Shown: positions 52,471-62,547 of the stretch, piece by piece | Layout: each line of letters starts with the position of its first letter | Numbering within the stretch: the stretch's first letter is position 1 | Source: Brucella grignonensis | Lineage (GTDB): Bacteria; Pseudomonadota; Alphaproteobacteria; Rhizobiales; Rhizobiaceae | NCBI RefSeq assembly: GCF_002252505.1 | Contig: NZ_NNRL01000163.1 | Span: 439,981 to 503,980, forward strand | Direction of reading: 5' to 3' | DNA length: 64,000 bases | Notes under the pieces: generated by a model | What the model saw: only the letters and a program-made list of their open reading frames with translations | What the model was told of the DNA's origin: nothing | Databases searched by the model: none | Program-made: the position numbers and the translations under genes

Positions 52471-53718
52471 TTATCTCACAATTTCAGCGGTCTCCAATAC
52501 GGCATGAAGCAGCACATCAGCGCCAGCCGATGCCCATTCTTTAGAAATATCTTCGTCTTCGTTGTGGCTGAGACCATCCACGCATGGACACATGACCATG
52601 GCAGTCGGTGCCACACGATTGATCCAGCAGGCGTCGTGACCGGCACCTGAAACGATGTTGCGATGGCTGTAACCAAGCCGTTCAGCTGCATTGCGGATTG
52701 CAGTGACACAGCCCTCATCAAAGGTGACGGGATCGAAGTGGCCTGCCACTTCAATCTCGATGCCGATGCCAATTTCCTCAGCGATCTTCGGTGCTTCGGC
52801 CTCGAAACGCGCTTTCATGGCATCGAGTGTTTTCTGATCCGGTGAGCGGAAATCGACGGTGAAAACGATCTGACCCGGCAGGACATTGCGTGAATTTGGC
52901 GAGACTTCGATATGGCCAACACCACCAACAGCATCCGGCTGATGCGACATGGCGATTTCGTTGACGAGCTGCAGCATCTTGCCCAAGCCCAGGCTTGCAT
53001 TCTTGCGCATTTTCATCGGTGTCGAGCCGGTATGCGCTTCCTTGCCGGTCAAGGTCACCTGAAGCCACCATAGGCCCTGACCGTGGGTGACAACGCCAAT
53101 GTCCTTGTGCTCGATCTCAAGGATCGGGCCTTGTTCGATATGGAGCTCGAACATGGAGTGGATTTTGCGCGTTCCTACCGGCTCATCGCCCTTCCAGCCA
53201 ATACGCTCCAGCTCATCGATAAATTTCTTGCCTTTGGCGTCCGTGCGTTCATAGGCCCAATCCTGCTCATGCACACCGGCGAAAACGCCGGAAGCGAGCA
53301 TTGCTGGCGCAAAACGCGTGCCTTCTTCATTGGTCCAGTTGACCACGACGATAGGGCGCTTTGTCTTGATATTGGTGTCATTCAATGTGCGCATGACTTC
53401 AAGCCCGCCCAGCACTCCGAGCACACCGTCATATTTGCCGCCTGTCGGCTGCGTGTCGAGATGGCTGCCCATATAGACCGGATCAGCATCCGCATCTTCG
53501 CCGGGACGGAGGAAGAACATATTGCCCATCGTGTCGACGATCATCGACAATCCGGCTTTTTCACACCATGATTGGAAAAGCTGACGGCCTTCACTGTCTT
53601 CATCGGTCAGCGTCTGGCGGTTATTGCCACCACGAATACCAGGGCCAATTTTGGCCATATCCATCAGGCTGTCCCACAGCCTGTCGCCATTGACCTTGAG
53701 ATTACTGGAGAGCGCCAT
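52471..53718 (-). CDS. Zn-dependent N-carbamoyl-beta-alanine amidase (beta-ureidopropionase)
   Basis: The 415-residue M20-type hydrolase has MGSHLDTQPTGGKYDGVLGV, WTNEEGTRFAPAMLASGVFAG, a central THGQGLWWLQVTLTGKEAHTGSTP and late SGAGHDACW. These are the N-carbamoylase/allantoate amidohydrolase group motifs. Next to dihydropyrimidinase the likely reaction is N-carbamoyl-beta-alanine to beta-alanine, CO2 and ammonia. Start at 53718 lies behind GGAGG. It is the first gene of the operon controlled from the RutR box region. Confidence 0.9.
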   Translation of the reverse strand: MALSSNLKVNGDRLWDSLMDMAKIGPGIRGGNNRQTLTDEDSEGRQLFQSWCEKAGLSMIVDTMGNMFFLRPGEDADADPVYMGSHLDTQPTGGKYDGVLGVLGGLEVMRTLNDTNIKTKRPIVVVNWTNEEGTRFAPAMLASGVFAGVHEQDWAYERTDAKGKKFIDELERIGWKGDEPVGTRKIHSMFELHIEQGPILEIEHKDIGVVTHGQGLWWLQVTLTGKEAHTGSTPMKMRKNASLGLGKMLQLVNEIAMSHQPDAVGGVGHIEVSPNSRNVLPGQIVFTVDFRSPDQKTLDAMKARFEAEAPKIAEEIGIGIEIEVAGHFDPVTFDEGCVTAIRNAAERLGYSHRNIVSGAGHDACWINRVAPTAMVMCPCVDGLSHNEDEDISKEWASAGADVLLHAVLETAEIVR

Positions 53719-53841
53719 ATTGCTCTGCCTCCACATTTCAAGCATGCACCAACGGTGGCATTGCTGCCAGCGTTTCGCATGTTATGTTGTTCCCACGACC
53801 TGGCTCTTTGGCCTCAATCTTCTTGCAGCAATTGCAAAAAC

Positions 53842-53857
53842 TTGACTAGTTGGTCAA
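53842..53857. promoter_or_regulatory. RutR operator box
   Basis: TTGACTAGTTGGTCAA differs by one base from the RutR consensus TTGACCANNTGGTCAA known from E. coli. It lies between the beta-ureidopropionase start (53718) and the RutR homologue start (53930), where it could repress both divergent promoters in the absence of uracil. Confidence 0.8.
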
Positions 53858-53929
53858 AATGCAGGCTAGAAGAGCGTTCGACACTGGTCAAGCGGTTTTA
53901 AGAAATTTTGCCTCACGAAAAGGTGCTAA

Positions 53930-54622
53930 ATGGTCACAGATGCGACAGCTCCCGCCGATGCCCCCGTTGAAGCAGTTGCGAACGAAAAGGCGGAAGGTGC
54001 GACGCGCATTCAGGCGATCAACCGCAGGCTCATTCTGGACGCCGCATTGGATGTTTTTTCCGCCTATGGCTTTCGTGGTTCGACGGTCGATCAGATCGCC
54101 GAGAAGGCAGGCATGTCGAAGCCAAACCTGCTTTATTATTTTCCGCGCAAGCAGAATATCTATGTAACGGTTCTTGAAGAAACGCTCACCGAGTGGCTTG
54201 GTCCATTTGAAAGCATCGACCCGCAAGGCGATCCGCTTGAGGAGCTTCGGAACTATATCACGCAGAAGCTTGAGCTTTCGGCCAAACGGCCGGAAGCATC
54301 GCGGCTGTTTGCCAATGAAATTCTACATGGCGCACCGGCAATTACCGAATTTCTGAAAGGCCATCTGAAAGATCTGGTCGATGACAAGGCGCGGGTCATT
54401 CATCAATGGATCGAGGAAAAGCGTATTGCGCCGATCGATCCCTATCACCTGATTTTCACGATCTGGGCGGTGACACAGCATTATTCCGACTTCTCGGTTC
54501 AGGTCGCAGCCATACTTGGCAAGCGTACGGAAGAACCTGATTTTTATGAGCAGACGGCGCGCTCCATTGCGGCAATCATTCTTGACGGTGTGCGTGTTCG
54601 CGACGATGTTTCGTCATCATGA
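53930..54622 (+). CDS. rutR: TetR-family regulator, RutR homologue
   Basis: The 230-residue protein has a TetR HTH (LILDAALDVFSAYGFRGSTV, then DQIAEKAGMSKPNLLYYFPRK) and a RutR-like C-terminal domain with KLELSAKRPEASRLFANEIL and FTIWAVTQHYSDFSVQVAAI. In E. coli RutR releases DNA when uracil or thymine binds. The divergent operon is pyrimidine catabolic and the spacer holds a RutR box, so this assignment is strong. Its stop overlaps the NUDIX start by four bases. Confidence 0.88.
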   Translation: MVTDATAPADAPVEAVANEKAEGATRIQAINRRLILDAALDVFSAYGFRGSTVDQIAEKAGMSKPNLLYYFPRKQNIYVTVLEETLTEWLGPFESIDPQGDPLEELRNYITQKLELSAKRPEASRLFANEILHGAPAITEFLKGHLKDLVDDKARVIHQWIEEKRIAPIDPYHLIFTIWAVTQHYSDFSVQVAAILGKRTEEPDFYEQTARSIAAIILDGVRVRDDVSSS

Positions 54623-55013
54623 AAACGATTCTTATTGCAGCAGCCATTGTCCGTGATGAAGCGGGCCGTTTCCTCCTCGTGCGCAAGCGCGGCAGCGAGA
54701 TTTTTTTCCAGCCCGGTGGCAAGATCGATGCAGGCGAGCAGCCTGAAACAGCCCTTATCCGCGAGATAGAGGAAGAGCTTGGTATTCTGATTGACGAGAG
54801 CCAGTTAAGCTATGCTGCGAAAATGTCAGCGCCTGCAGCTAACGAGCTTGATGCAACGGTTGAAGCAGAGCTGTTTCACCTCTCGCTGAAAGAAGGGCAG
54901 GTTCCTGCCGCTTCCAGTGAAATTGAAGAGCTGATCTGGCTCAAGGCTGGCGATCAAACCCGGCCTGTTGCCCTGCTTTCGCAGAGCATCCAGGCGCGGT
55001 TTTCGGATGCTGA

Positions 55014-55017
<4 letters not shown>
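54619..55017 (+). CDS. NUDIX hydrolase
   Basis: The 132-residue protein contains the NUDIX box [24 protein letters not shown] (about 33-56; the GX5EX7REUXEEXGU pattern). It hydrolyses a nucleoside diphosphate derivative; the substrate is unknown. It is coupled to rutR through ATGA and converges on the ATPase gene with an overlap of the two stop codons. Confidence 0.88.
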
Positions 55018-56087
<1,070 letters not shown>

Positions 56088-56102
56088 AGGGAAGATCCTT
56101 TC

Positions 56103-56203
56103 AGAGCATTTCTTGTCTAAGATCAACCGTTAGAAATGCTCTATCTATCTGTTTTAACGCATGTCTTTATCCCAAAACCGGTTCCCACTTTTGGGAGACA
56201 TGC
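56103..56203. repeat. Rhizobiales-type intergenic repeat element
   Basis: Two hairpins: AGAGCATTTC (56103-56112) with its complement (56133-56142), and GCATGTCT with TCCCAAAA (56159-56177) pairing with TTTTGGGA and AGACATGC (56189-56203). I recognise the CCCAAAAGTGGGAACCGG block as widely dispersed in Brucella and related genomes. It lies between permease and ATPase genes and ends one base before the permease stop codon. Confidence 0.85.
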
Positions 56204-56204
56204 T

Positions 56205-57038
56205 CTAGCCTTTGACCGCGCCAGCCGTGAGGCCCTGCACGAGATATCGTTGAATGAGGAAGAAGAAGAGACAGGCCGGGATCAGCGCGAGCACGCCCGC
56301 TGCCATCATCTGTCCGAAATCGACCGAGAATTTTGAGACGAAGCTCAAAAGCCCGACCGGGAACGTGGCTGAATCATTACCGGAAATCAGCATCAGCGCG
56401 AACAGAAGCTCGCTCCACGCTGCGGTGAAAACAAAGCCAAGCGTTGCTGCAATGCCAGGCAGGGTCAGCGGCAGAATAATCTGGCGGAAAGCCATGAACT
56501 GCGTTGCGCCGTCGATCTTGGCGGCTTCTTCGAGATCCTTCGGAATGCCGTCGAAGAACGATTGCATCAGGAAGGTTGCAAAAGGCACATTGAATGCCGA
56601 ATAGACGATGATGAGGCCGATCAGGCTGTTGGTGAGACCGAGCGGTGCCATGATTTTGTAAATCGGCGCGATCAGCATCACGAGCGGAAACATCTGTGTC
56701 AGCAGCATCAGCGCCACAATCCAGTATTTGGCGCGGAAGTTGAAACGTGACAGCGCATAGCCGGAGAGCGATGCCAGCAGCGTAACAATAATAGCGGTTG
56801 AGCCGGACACGATCAGGCTGTTGCGGAAGAACAGCGGAAATGAGCTGTTATTCAACACATGGCTGAAGTGATCGAACGTCATGCGCGATGGCCATAGCCG
56901 CACGCCTTCGCTGTAAAGCAAATCATTGGGTGTGACGGAAACCTTCACCAGCCAGAAGATCGGAAACAGCGCGAACAGAACAAACAGCAGAATGGCAATG
57001 CGATGCGCGCCAACAAGGAGGAGTTTACGGTTGGTCAT
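56205..57038 (-). CDS. Sugar ABC transporter permease (MalG type)
   Basis: The 277-residue inner-membrane protein has the EAA loop EEAAKIDGATQFMAFRQIILP and a late FLIQRYLVQGLTAGAVKG end usual for MalG. It lies after the MalF-type permease with a four-base spacer. Its stop codon abuts the repeat element. Confidence 0.9.
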   Translation of the reverse strand: MTNRKLLLVGAHRIAILLFVLFALFPIFWLVKVSVTPNDLLYSEGVRLWPSRMTFDHFSHVLNNSSFPLFFRNSLIVSGSTAIIVTLLASLSGYALSRFNFRAKYWIVALMLLTQMFPLVMLIAPIYKIMAPLGLTNSLIGLIIVYSAFNVPFATFLMQSFFDGIPKDLEEAAKIDGATQFMAFRQIILPLTLPGIAATLGFVFTAAWSELLFALMLISGNDSATFPVGLLSFVSKFSVDFGQMMAAGVLALIPACLFFFLIQRYLVQGLTAGAVKG

Positions 57039-57042
57039 GGCC

Positions 57043-57996
57043 TCAGTCCTTGTTCAGCAGCGTCTGGCGCAACAGCACGATGAGCATTGAATAGACCATC
57101 AGCAGGACAAGCAGGACCATCGCAATCGCCGAGGCATAGCCGAAATCGAGCCGTTTGAAGGCCTGCGTGAAGATGTAGCTGGCGACGATCTGGGTCCGGT
57201 CGGCAGGCCCGCCGCCGGTCATCACGACGATCAGATCGGCACTGTTGGCAATCCAGACGGTGCGCAGCAAAATGGTGATAGCCATGGTTGGCGCAAGGTA
57301 AGGAAGCGTGATCGAGAGAAAACGCTGCACGGGGCCAGCGCCATCAATCGCTGCTGCTTCATAAAGATCGCGGGGGATGGCCTGCAAAGCGGCCAGCATG
57401 GTGATGGCAAAGAACGGAATACCCCACCATACACCGGCGGTAATGATGCCCCACATGGCCAGATTGGGGTCGGACAGGATGTTGTCTGGTGCGCTCAGAA
57501 TGCCGATTGCATGTAGCCAGTGCGGCAGCGGACCGATCACCGGATTGAACAGCCACGCCCAGTTAAGGCCGGTGAGGAAAGTCGGCACAGCCCATGGCAG
57601 GAAGATCAATGCCTGCGCCAGCCCACGTCCGGCGAATGGTTTGTCGAGCAGCAGGGCAAGAATAAGCCCGAACACGAATTGCAGCAGCACCGAACAGCCG
57701 GTCCACCAGAGTGTGTTTTTCAAAGAACGATAGAAAGCCTGATCCGTTGCAAGTTCGCGGAAATGATCAAGCCCTACATAGCCACCCGAAAACGGGTTAA
57801 GCAACTGAATGTCGCGAAAGGCATAGGAGACGCCGAGGACCAGTGGAACCAGCATGATGGCGCCGATGAGGATCAGTGCGGGCGCGCTGTAAAGATAAGG
57901 CTCGGAGGCGTGCGCAAGTCGCTGCAGAAAGCTGCGGCGGTCCTGCCTTGGCACGTCGTTGCGCACCGGGGCCTTTATGGAAGCGGTGTCGTTCAT
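57043..57996 (-). CDS. Sugar ABC transporter permease (MalF type)
   Basis: The 317-residue membrane protein has a first span after a 35-residue basic N-terminus and the loop YEAAAIDGAGPVQRFLSITLP. It follows the binding protein gene by 74 bases and makes the channel with the 56205 permease. Confidence 0.9.
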   Translation of the reverse strand: MNDTASIKAPVRNDVPRQDRRSFLQRLAHASEPYLYSAPALILIGAIMLVPLVLGVSYAFRDIQLLNPFSGGYVGLDHFRELATDQAFYRSLKNTLWWTGCSVLLQFVFGLILALLLDKPFAGRGLAQALIFLPWAVPTFLTGLNWAWLFNPVIGPLPHWLHAIGILSAPDNILSDPNLAMWGIITAGVWWGIPFFAITMLAALQAIPRDLYEAAAIDGAGPVQRFLSITLPYLAPTMAITILLRTVWIANSADLIVVMTGGGPADRTQIVASYIFTQAFKRLDFGYASAIAMVLLVLLMVYSMLIVLLRQTLLNKD

Positions 57997-58070
57997 CGTT
58001 TTTCCCTTCGCGGGGCTGCATCATTCGCTTTGCAGGCGCGGTCTTCCACGCCTGCAAGCTGTTCATGGTG

Positions 58071-59330
58071 CTATTGCTTTGAAAGGTGCTTCTGCTGTGC
58101 CTTGGTCAGATATTCTGCCCACTGATCGGCCAGCTGATCCGGCGTGATGTCACCGAGAAGCGCTTCCTGCGAGGTCTTGATGACGAGCGAATCCTTGAAG
58201 AAGGCAAATTCTTCCAGATAGGTCGGCATGACGGTTGGAACGACGTTCTTGTCAGCCAGTTCATCGAACCAGCCCTTGAACTGCTCGCCGCTATAGAACG
58301 GATCGTTCTGAGCAGATTTGAGAACCGGCAATGCACCGGTGCGCTTGTTCCATTCGATATTGCCTTCCGGACCTTCAAGCATCGAGATCAGCTTCCAGGA
58401 GAGGTCCTTGTACTGGCTACCGCTCATCATCGACCAGCCGGCAAAACCGATGGTCGGGAAGGTTTTGCCAGCCGGGCCCTTTGGCATGATGGTGACGCCG
58501 AAATCTTCCGGCTTCATGCGTTCGGCAATGGCGATCAGCGCATCTGGATCTTGGTTGAGGAAGGCGCAGGTGCCGCTATAGAAACCGGCGACGGTTTCGT
58601 TGAAGCCCCAGTTAACGCTGTCCTTCGGTGCAAGGCCGTTCTTGTAGAGATCGACCATCCAGGTGATGCCCTTTTTCCAGCCTTCGCTGTTCATGGTCGA
58701 GGTGCCGTCTTCGTTGAAGAACTTATTGTCACCGGCCATGGATGCAGCAAAAATCACCCAGCCATTGAGGCCGCCGGGGCCACCACGCATACAGAAGCCG
58801 GACTTGCCGGGAAGGGCTGCGATCTTTTTGGAGGCTTCGACAAATTCGTCCATCGTCTTTGGCGGCTCGGACACACCAGCCTCAGACAGCAGCTTCTTGT
58901 TGTAGAACATGGCGTTCAGATAGAAGCCGTAAGGCAGCGTATAGGCCGTGTTGTTGACACTGCGGCCAAGCTCAAGTGCGCGCTCGGTCAGGTCTGGCGT
59001 GGTTTCCCACTTTTCAAGATATGGTTCGAGGTTTTCCAGCATGCCATTGTTGGCATAGAGCGACACCCAGGTGTCCGGCATTTCCATGACGTCGGGAATT
59101 TCACCGGCCGAAACCATGGTTGCAAATTTCTGGAAGGACTCGCCCCATGGCAACGAAATGATTTCGACCTTGGTGCCCGGATTGGCTGCCTCAAACTTGG
59201 CAACGATGGATTCAAGCGTCTTGGTGCGCTCCGGGCTGGTGATGACTTCAACAAGCTTTAGAGTGGTATCGGCGAGTGCCGTGCCGCTCAAAAGCATGGT
59301 TGCGAATGCGGCTGCTATTAGTTTTTTCAT
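58071..59330 (-). CDS. Sugar ABC transporter substrate-binding protein
   Basis: The 419-residue protein has a signal peptide (MKKLIAAAFATMLLSG, cleavage near ALAD) and the family pattern FEAANPGTKVEIISLPWGE and DVMEMPDTW. It binds an unknown sugar or polyol. It lies between the PLP enzyme and permease genes on the same strand, in the order usual for CUT1 importers. Confidence 0.9.
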   Translation of the reverse strand: MKKLIAAAFATMLLSGTALADTTLKLVEVITSPERTKTLESIVAKFEAANPGTKVEIISLPWGESFQKFATMVSAGEIPDVMEMPDTWVSLYANNGMLENLEPYLEKWETTPDLTERALELGRSVNNTAYTLPYGFYLNAMFYNKKLLSEAGVSEPPKTMDEFVEASKKIAALPGKSGFCMRGGPGGLNGWVIFAASMAGDNKFFNEDGTSTMNSEGWKKGITWMVDLYKNGLAPKDSVNWGFNETVAGFYSGTCAFLNQDPDALIAIAERMKPEDFGVTIMPKGPAGKTFPTIGFAGWSMMSGSQYKDLSWKLISMLEGPEGNIEWNKRTGALPVLKSAQNDPFYSGEQFKGWFDELADKNVVPTVMPTYLEEFAFFKDSLVIKTSQEALLGDITPDQLADQWAEYLTKAQQKHLSKQ

Positions 59331-59365
59331 TGCAGTTCCCCTTATTGCTCCTCACTAGATTTTCG

Positions 59366-60535
59366 CTATTCGGTCGATGCTGCGAGCGCTCCTTCGATAT
59401 CTCGCCACAGCGCTTCCGTTCCTTCCAGTCCGACATGCAGGCGCACGGAGCGCGGGTCGATGCCGAACGTATGTGCCGAATTTGGCTGTGCTTTCTGCTG
59501 CAGCACGACTTCGCCCGGCACGATCAGGCTTTCATGTCCACCCCAGCTCACGCCGAGCTTGAACAGATCGAGATGATTGCAGAATTCGCGAATGTTCACG
59601 CCTTCCCGGAAGATGACCGAGAACAGGCCGGACGTGCCCTTGAGACCCGCAGGCAGGCGATTGGCGAGTGCCGGGTGGCAGACGGTCTCAACCAGATCTA
59701 GCGCCTGAAGACGCTTTGCAATTTCCAGTGCCGAAGCCTCATGCGCCTTCATGCGCGTCGGCAAGGTGCGCATACCGCGCACCAGAAGCCACGCATCAAA
59801 CGGTGAAAGCTTGCCGCCGAGATATGGATAGGTTTCCGCCCGGATTGTATTGATCAGGGCTTTCGACCCGGTCACGACACCGGCCACGACATCGCTATGG
59901 CCGCCGAGATATTTCGATGCCGAATGCACGACGAGATCAACGCCAAGCGACAGCGGGCGCTGGAAGATCGGGCTGGCCCAGCTGTTGTCGATGATGCTCA
60001 ACACGCCATGCTGCCTGGCAATCGTTGCCAGGGCGCCGACATCATGGGCTTCCATGACCCAGCTCGTCGGGCTTTCCATATAGAAGAGTTTTGCACCGGG
60101 CAGGGCTTTTGCAACCGCTTCCTCGTCACGTCCGTCGACATAATCGACCTGCACCTGCATGCGCTTCAAAATGGTGCCAAACAGGCGGAATGCATCAGGA
60201 TAGACATGGCGCACGGCAACAATGCGATCACCGGGATTGACGAAGGCCAGCACACTTGAAGAGATCGCAGCCATGCCGCTGGCAAAGCCCAGCGCATCTT
60301 CGCCGCCTTCAAGTTTGGCCAGCATTTCTTCAAATGCCCGCACGGTCGGGTTGAGGCCGCGCGTGTAGATCGGGCGAACCTTTTCGCCGCGATAGGAGGC
60401 GACCATGTCGTCATAGCTTGGGAAGGTGAAAAGCGAAGTCTGCACGATGGGCGGAACCACGGCGTCGTAGGCATTGCCTTCATCATGGGCAACCGTAAGC
60501 GCTGCGAAATCCAGCGGATCCATCCCGTCGGTCAT
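59366..60535 (-). CDS. PLP-dependent transsulfuration-family enzyme (Cys/Met metabolism)
   Basis: The 389-residue protein has YTRGLNPTVRAFEEMLAKLE, the FASGMAAISSSVL turn, and the PLP lysine in HSASKYLGGHSDV. It belongs to the cystathionine gamma-synthase/lyase/methionine gamma-lyase group. Together with a GntR regulator and a sugar-type importer it may act on a modified amino acid or be unrelated to sulfur. Its start overlaps the GntR gene stop (ATGA). Confidence 0.85.
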   Translation of the reverse strand: MTDGMDPLDFAALTVAHDEGNAYDAVVPPIVQTSLFTFPSYDDMVASYRGEKVRPIYTRGLNPTVRAFEEMLAKLEGGEDALGFASGMAAISSSVLAFVNPGDRIVAVRHVYPDAFRLFGTILKRMQVQVDYVDGRDEEAVAKALPGAKLFYMESPTSWVMEAHDVGALATIARQHGVLSIIDNSWASPIFQRPLSLGVDLVVHSASKYLGGHSDVVAGVVTGSKALINTIRAETYPYLGGKLSPFDAWLLVRGMRTLPTRMKAHEASALEIAKRLQALDLVETVCHPALANRLPAGLKGTSGLFSVIFREGVNIREFCNHLDLFKLGVSWGGHESLIVPGEVVLQQKAQPNSAHTFGIDPRSVRLHVGLEGTEALWRDIEGALAASTE

Positions 60536-61248
60536 TTGGACATTTCCTTGATGTCTTCCTCGACAATGTCGAGGATCTTGAGTGTTTCCTGCCGTGCGGC
60601 TTCAGGGTCCTGAGCCACGATGGCGTTGAAGAGCGTGCGGTGGAACGGAAAGGTCCGCCGCGCGAAGTCGATCCGCTCGAACGGATGATCCCAGAAGCGC
60701 AAAAAGGCTTCCCGCATCTGTTCGAGCAATTGTCTGAAAAGCGGATTGTGAGTCGCGTCATAAATGGCGAGGTGAAAGGCCAGATCTTCCGGGCCTGACG
60801 TGCCTTCCGCGATATGAACGCGCTCCATCTCATTGAGATTGCGTTCGATGATAACGAGGTCTTCTGCCGTGCGTTTGCGGGCGGCGACCATGCTGGCCTC
60901 GGCTTCGATGCCACGGCGTACTTCAAGCGATTGCAGCAATGCATCGCGCAATTGCGCGGGGTCGAATGAAAGCGGCATATGAATGGTTGCCGCCGAAATC
61001 GGCTTGAGCAGATAGGTGCCGCTGCCTTTGCGGGCTTCGATCACACCCAGCGCCTGAAAGTGCCGGATTGCTTCGCGAATGGTGGAGCGCCCCACGGCCA
61101 GCGCGGTCATCAATTCACGTTCGGCGGGAAGGCGATCTCCGGCCTGAAGCTGCGCTGTCGCGATGTAGTTGGCGAGCGCATCCGTTACCTGCCGGGCGCG
61201 ATCCATCGGCGGTAATGGCGCTATCTGCAGCAGCCTGCGATCTTTCAT
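60532..61248 (-). CDS. GntR-family regulator (FadR subfamily)
   Basis: The 238-residue protein has a winged helix (LQAGDRLPAERELMTALAVG, then RSTIREAIRHFQALGVIEARKGSG) and an all-helical FadR-type effector domain. It heads the PLP enzyme and importer operon and is divergent from the aldo/keto reductase operon, so it probably controls both. The ligand is unknown, but FadR-type members often sense acids or sugar acids. Confidence 0.87.
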   Translation of the reverse strand: MKDRRLLQIAPLPPMDRARQVTDALANYIATAQLQAGDRLPAERELMTALAVGRSTIREAIRHFQALGVIEARKGSGTYLLKPISAATIHMPLSFDPAQLRDALLQSLEVRRGIEAEASMVAARKRTAEDLVIIERNLNEMERVHIAEGTSGPEDLAFHLAIYDATHNPLFRQLLEQMREAFLRFWDHPFERIDFARRTFPFHRTLFNAIVAQDPEAARQETLKILDIVEEDIKEMSK

Positions 61249-61339
61249 TCTGCCTCCATTTCACAGATTGGCCCAGAGATCAGCCCGGAGTCTCAACGCA
61301 CAATCAGGTCAGAGCCGGTTCCCTTATTGGTTCTTAAAT

Positions 61340-61350
61340 TGGTCTGACAT
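61340..61350. promoter_or_regulatory. Candidate GntR/FadR-type operator
   Basis: TGGTCTGACAT differs by one base from the TNGTNNNACNA pattern typical of FadR-type operators. It lies in the 268-base divergent spacer between the regulator (starts 61248) and the aldo/keto reductase (starts 61517). Single occurrence, so weak. Confidence 0.35.
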
Positions 61351-61516
61351 CATAGTAATATCGACAGGAATTCGAGACTGTCAAGCGCGGTTTATTTGCA
61401 CGTGAATAGACTGTTTGCATGCGCATGCTTTTCCGATTGCGCTTCGGCAAGCTTGCTCCTATCAATCGCTGGAAGAGGAGTGCGGTGCGTCGAGCGCCGT
61501 TGTTAAGGAGATATCC

Positions 61517-62545
61517 ATGCAATTGAAGGCATCCGAAAAGCGGACGCTTGGCCGTACCGGTCTGACTGTAACCGCGCTTGGTCTGGGAACCGCGCCTTTG
61601 GGCGGACTGTATGCGCCGGTTTCGCGTGCTGATGCGGACGCTTTGCTGGAAGCTGGTTGGGACAGCGGTATCCGTTATTTCGACAGCGCACCAATGTATG
61701 GCTATGGCCGATGCGAGCACCTTCTTGGCGATATGCTGCGTGAAAAACCCGAGCGCGCCGTCATTTCCACCAAGGTCGGGCGTCTGATGACCAATGAGCG
61801 TGCTGGTCGCACGCTGCCACCATCACCGCCAAAGAATCCGCTCGATTCGGGCTGGCACAATGGCCTCAACTTCCGTGAGGTTTTCGATTACAGCTATGAC
61901 GGCGTCATGCGGAGCTTCGATGATAGCCAGCAGCGTCTCGGCTTTCCTGAAATCGATCTGCTTTATGTCCATGACATTGGCCGTGTGACCCATGGCGACA
62001 GACACGAGCTTCACTGGAACGCGCTGACCAAGGGGGGTGGCTTCCGTGCGCTGACCGAGTTGCGCGCGGCAGGTAATATCAAGGGCTTTGGTCTTGGTGT
62101 GAACGAATGGCAGATCATTCGCGATGCGCTGGAAGAGGCTGATCTTGATTGCTCGCTTCTGGCTGGGCGCTATTCGCTGCTCGATCAGGTTTCTGAAAAA
62201 GAGTTCCTGCCGCTGGCGCAAAAGCGTGGCATGGCGCTGGTGATTGCCGGCGTGTTCAACTCCGGCATTCTGGCCGCACCGCGCGGCGGCGAACAGAAGT
62301 TCGACTATGCCGATGCACCTGCTGAAATCATTGCACGCACCAATCGCCTGCATGATATTTGCGATGAGTATCATGTGCCGCTCGCCGCTGCCGCCATGCA
62401 GTTTCCGTTAAGGCATGAGGCCGTCAGCTCCATTCTGATTGGTGTCCGTTCGCCGGAACAGATCAGGCAAAATGTGGTCTGGTTCGAGCAGTCTATCCCG
62501 GATGAATTCTGGCAGACCTTGCACTCTGAAGGTCTTATTTCGTAA
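61517..62545 (+). CDS. Aldo/keto reductase, L-fucose/D-threo-aldose dehydrogenase-like
   Basis: The 342-residue protein has RTLGRTGLTVTALGLGTAPL, FDSAPMYGYGRCE (catalytic Asp and Tyr), ISTKVGRL (Lys) and LLYVHDIG (His). This sequence form matches D-threo-aldose/L-fucose 1-dehydrogenases and pyridoxal dehydrogenase, not generic reductases. It could supply the first oxidation of L-fucose for the island at 0.2-14.7 kb, though it lies 47 kb away and is not co-transcribed with it. Start at 61517 follows AAGGAG. Confidence 0.8.
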   Translation: MQLKASEKRTLGRTGLTVTALGLGTAPLGGLYAPVSRADADALLEAGWDSGIRYFDSAPMYGYGRCEHLLGDMLREKPERAVISTKVGRLMTNERAGRTLPPSPPKNPLDSGWHNGLNFREVFDYSYDGVMRSFDDSQQRLGFPEIDLLYVHDIGRVTHGDRHELHWNALTKGGGFRALTELRAAGNIKGFGLGVNEWQIIRDALEEADLDCSLLAGRYSLLDQVSEKEFLPLAQKRGMALVIAGVFNSGILAAPRGGEQKFDYADAPAEIIARTNRLHDICDEYHVPLAAAAMQFPLRHEAVSSILIGVRSPEQIRQNVVWFEQSIPDEFWQTLHSEGLIS

Positions 62546-62547
62546 TC

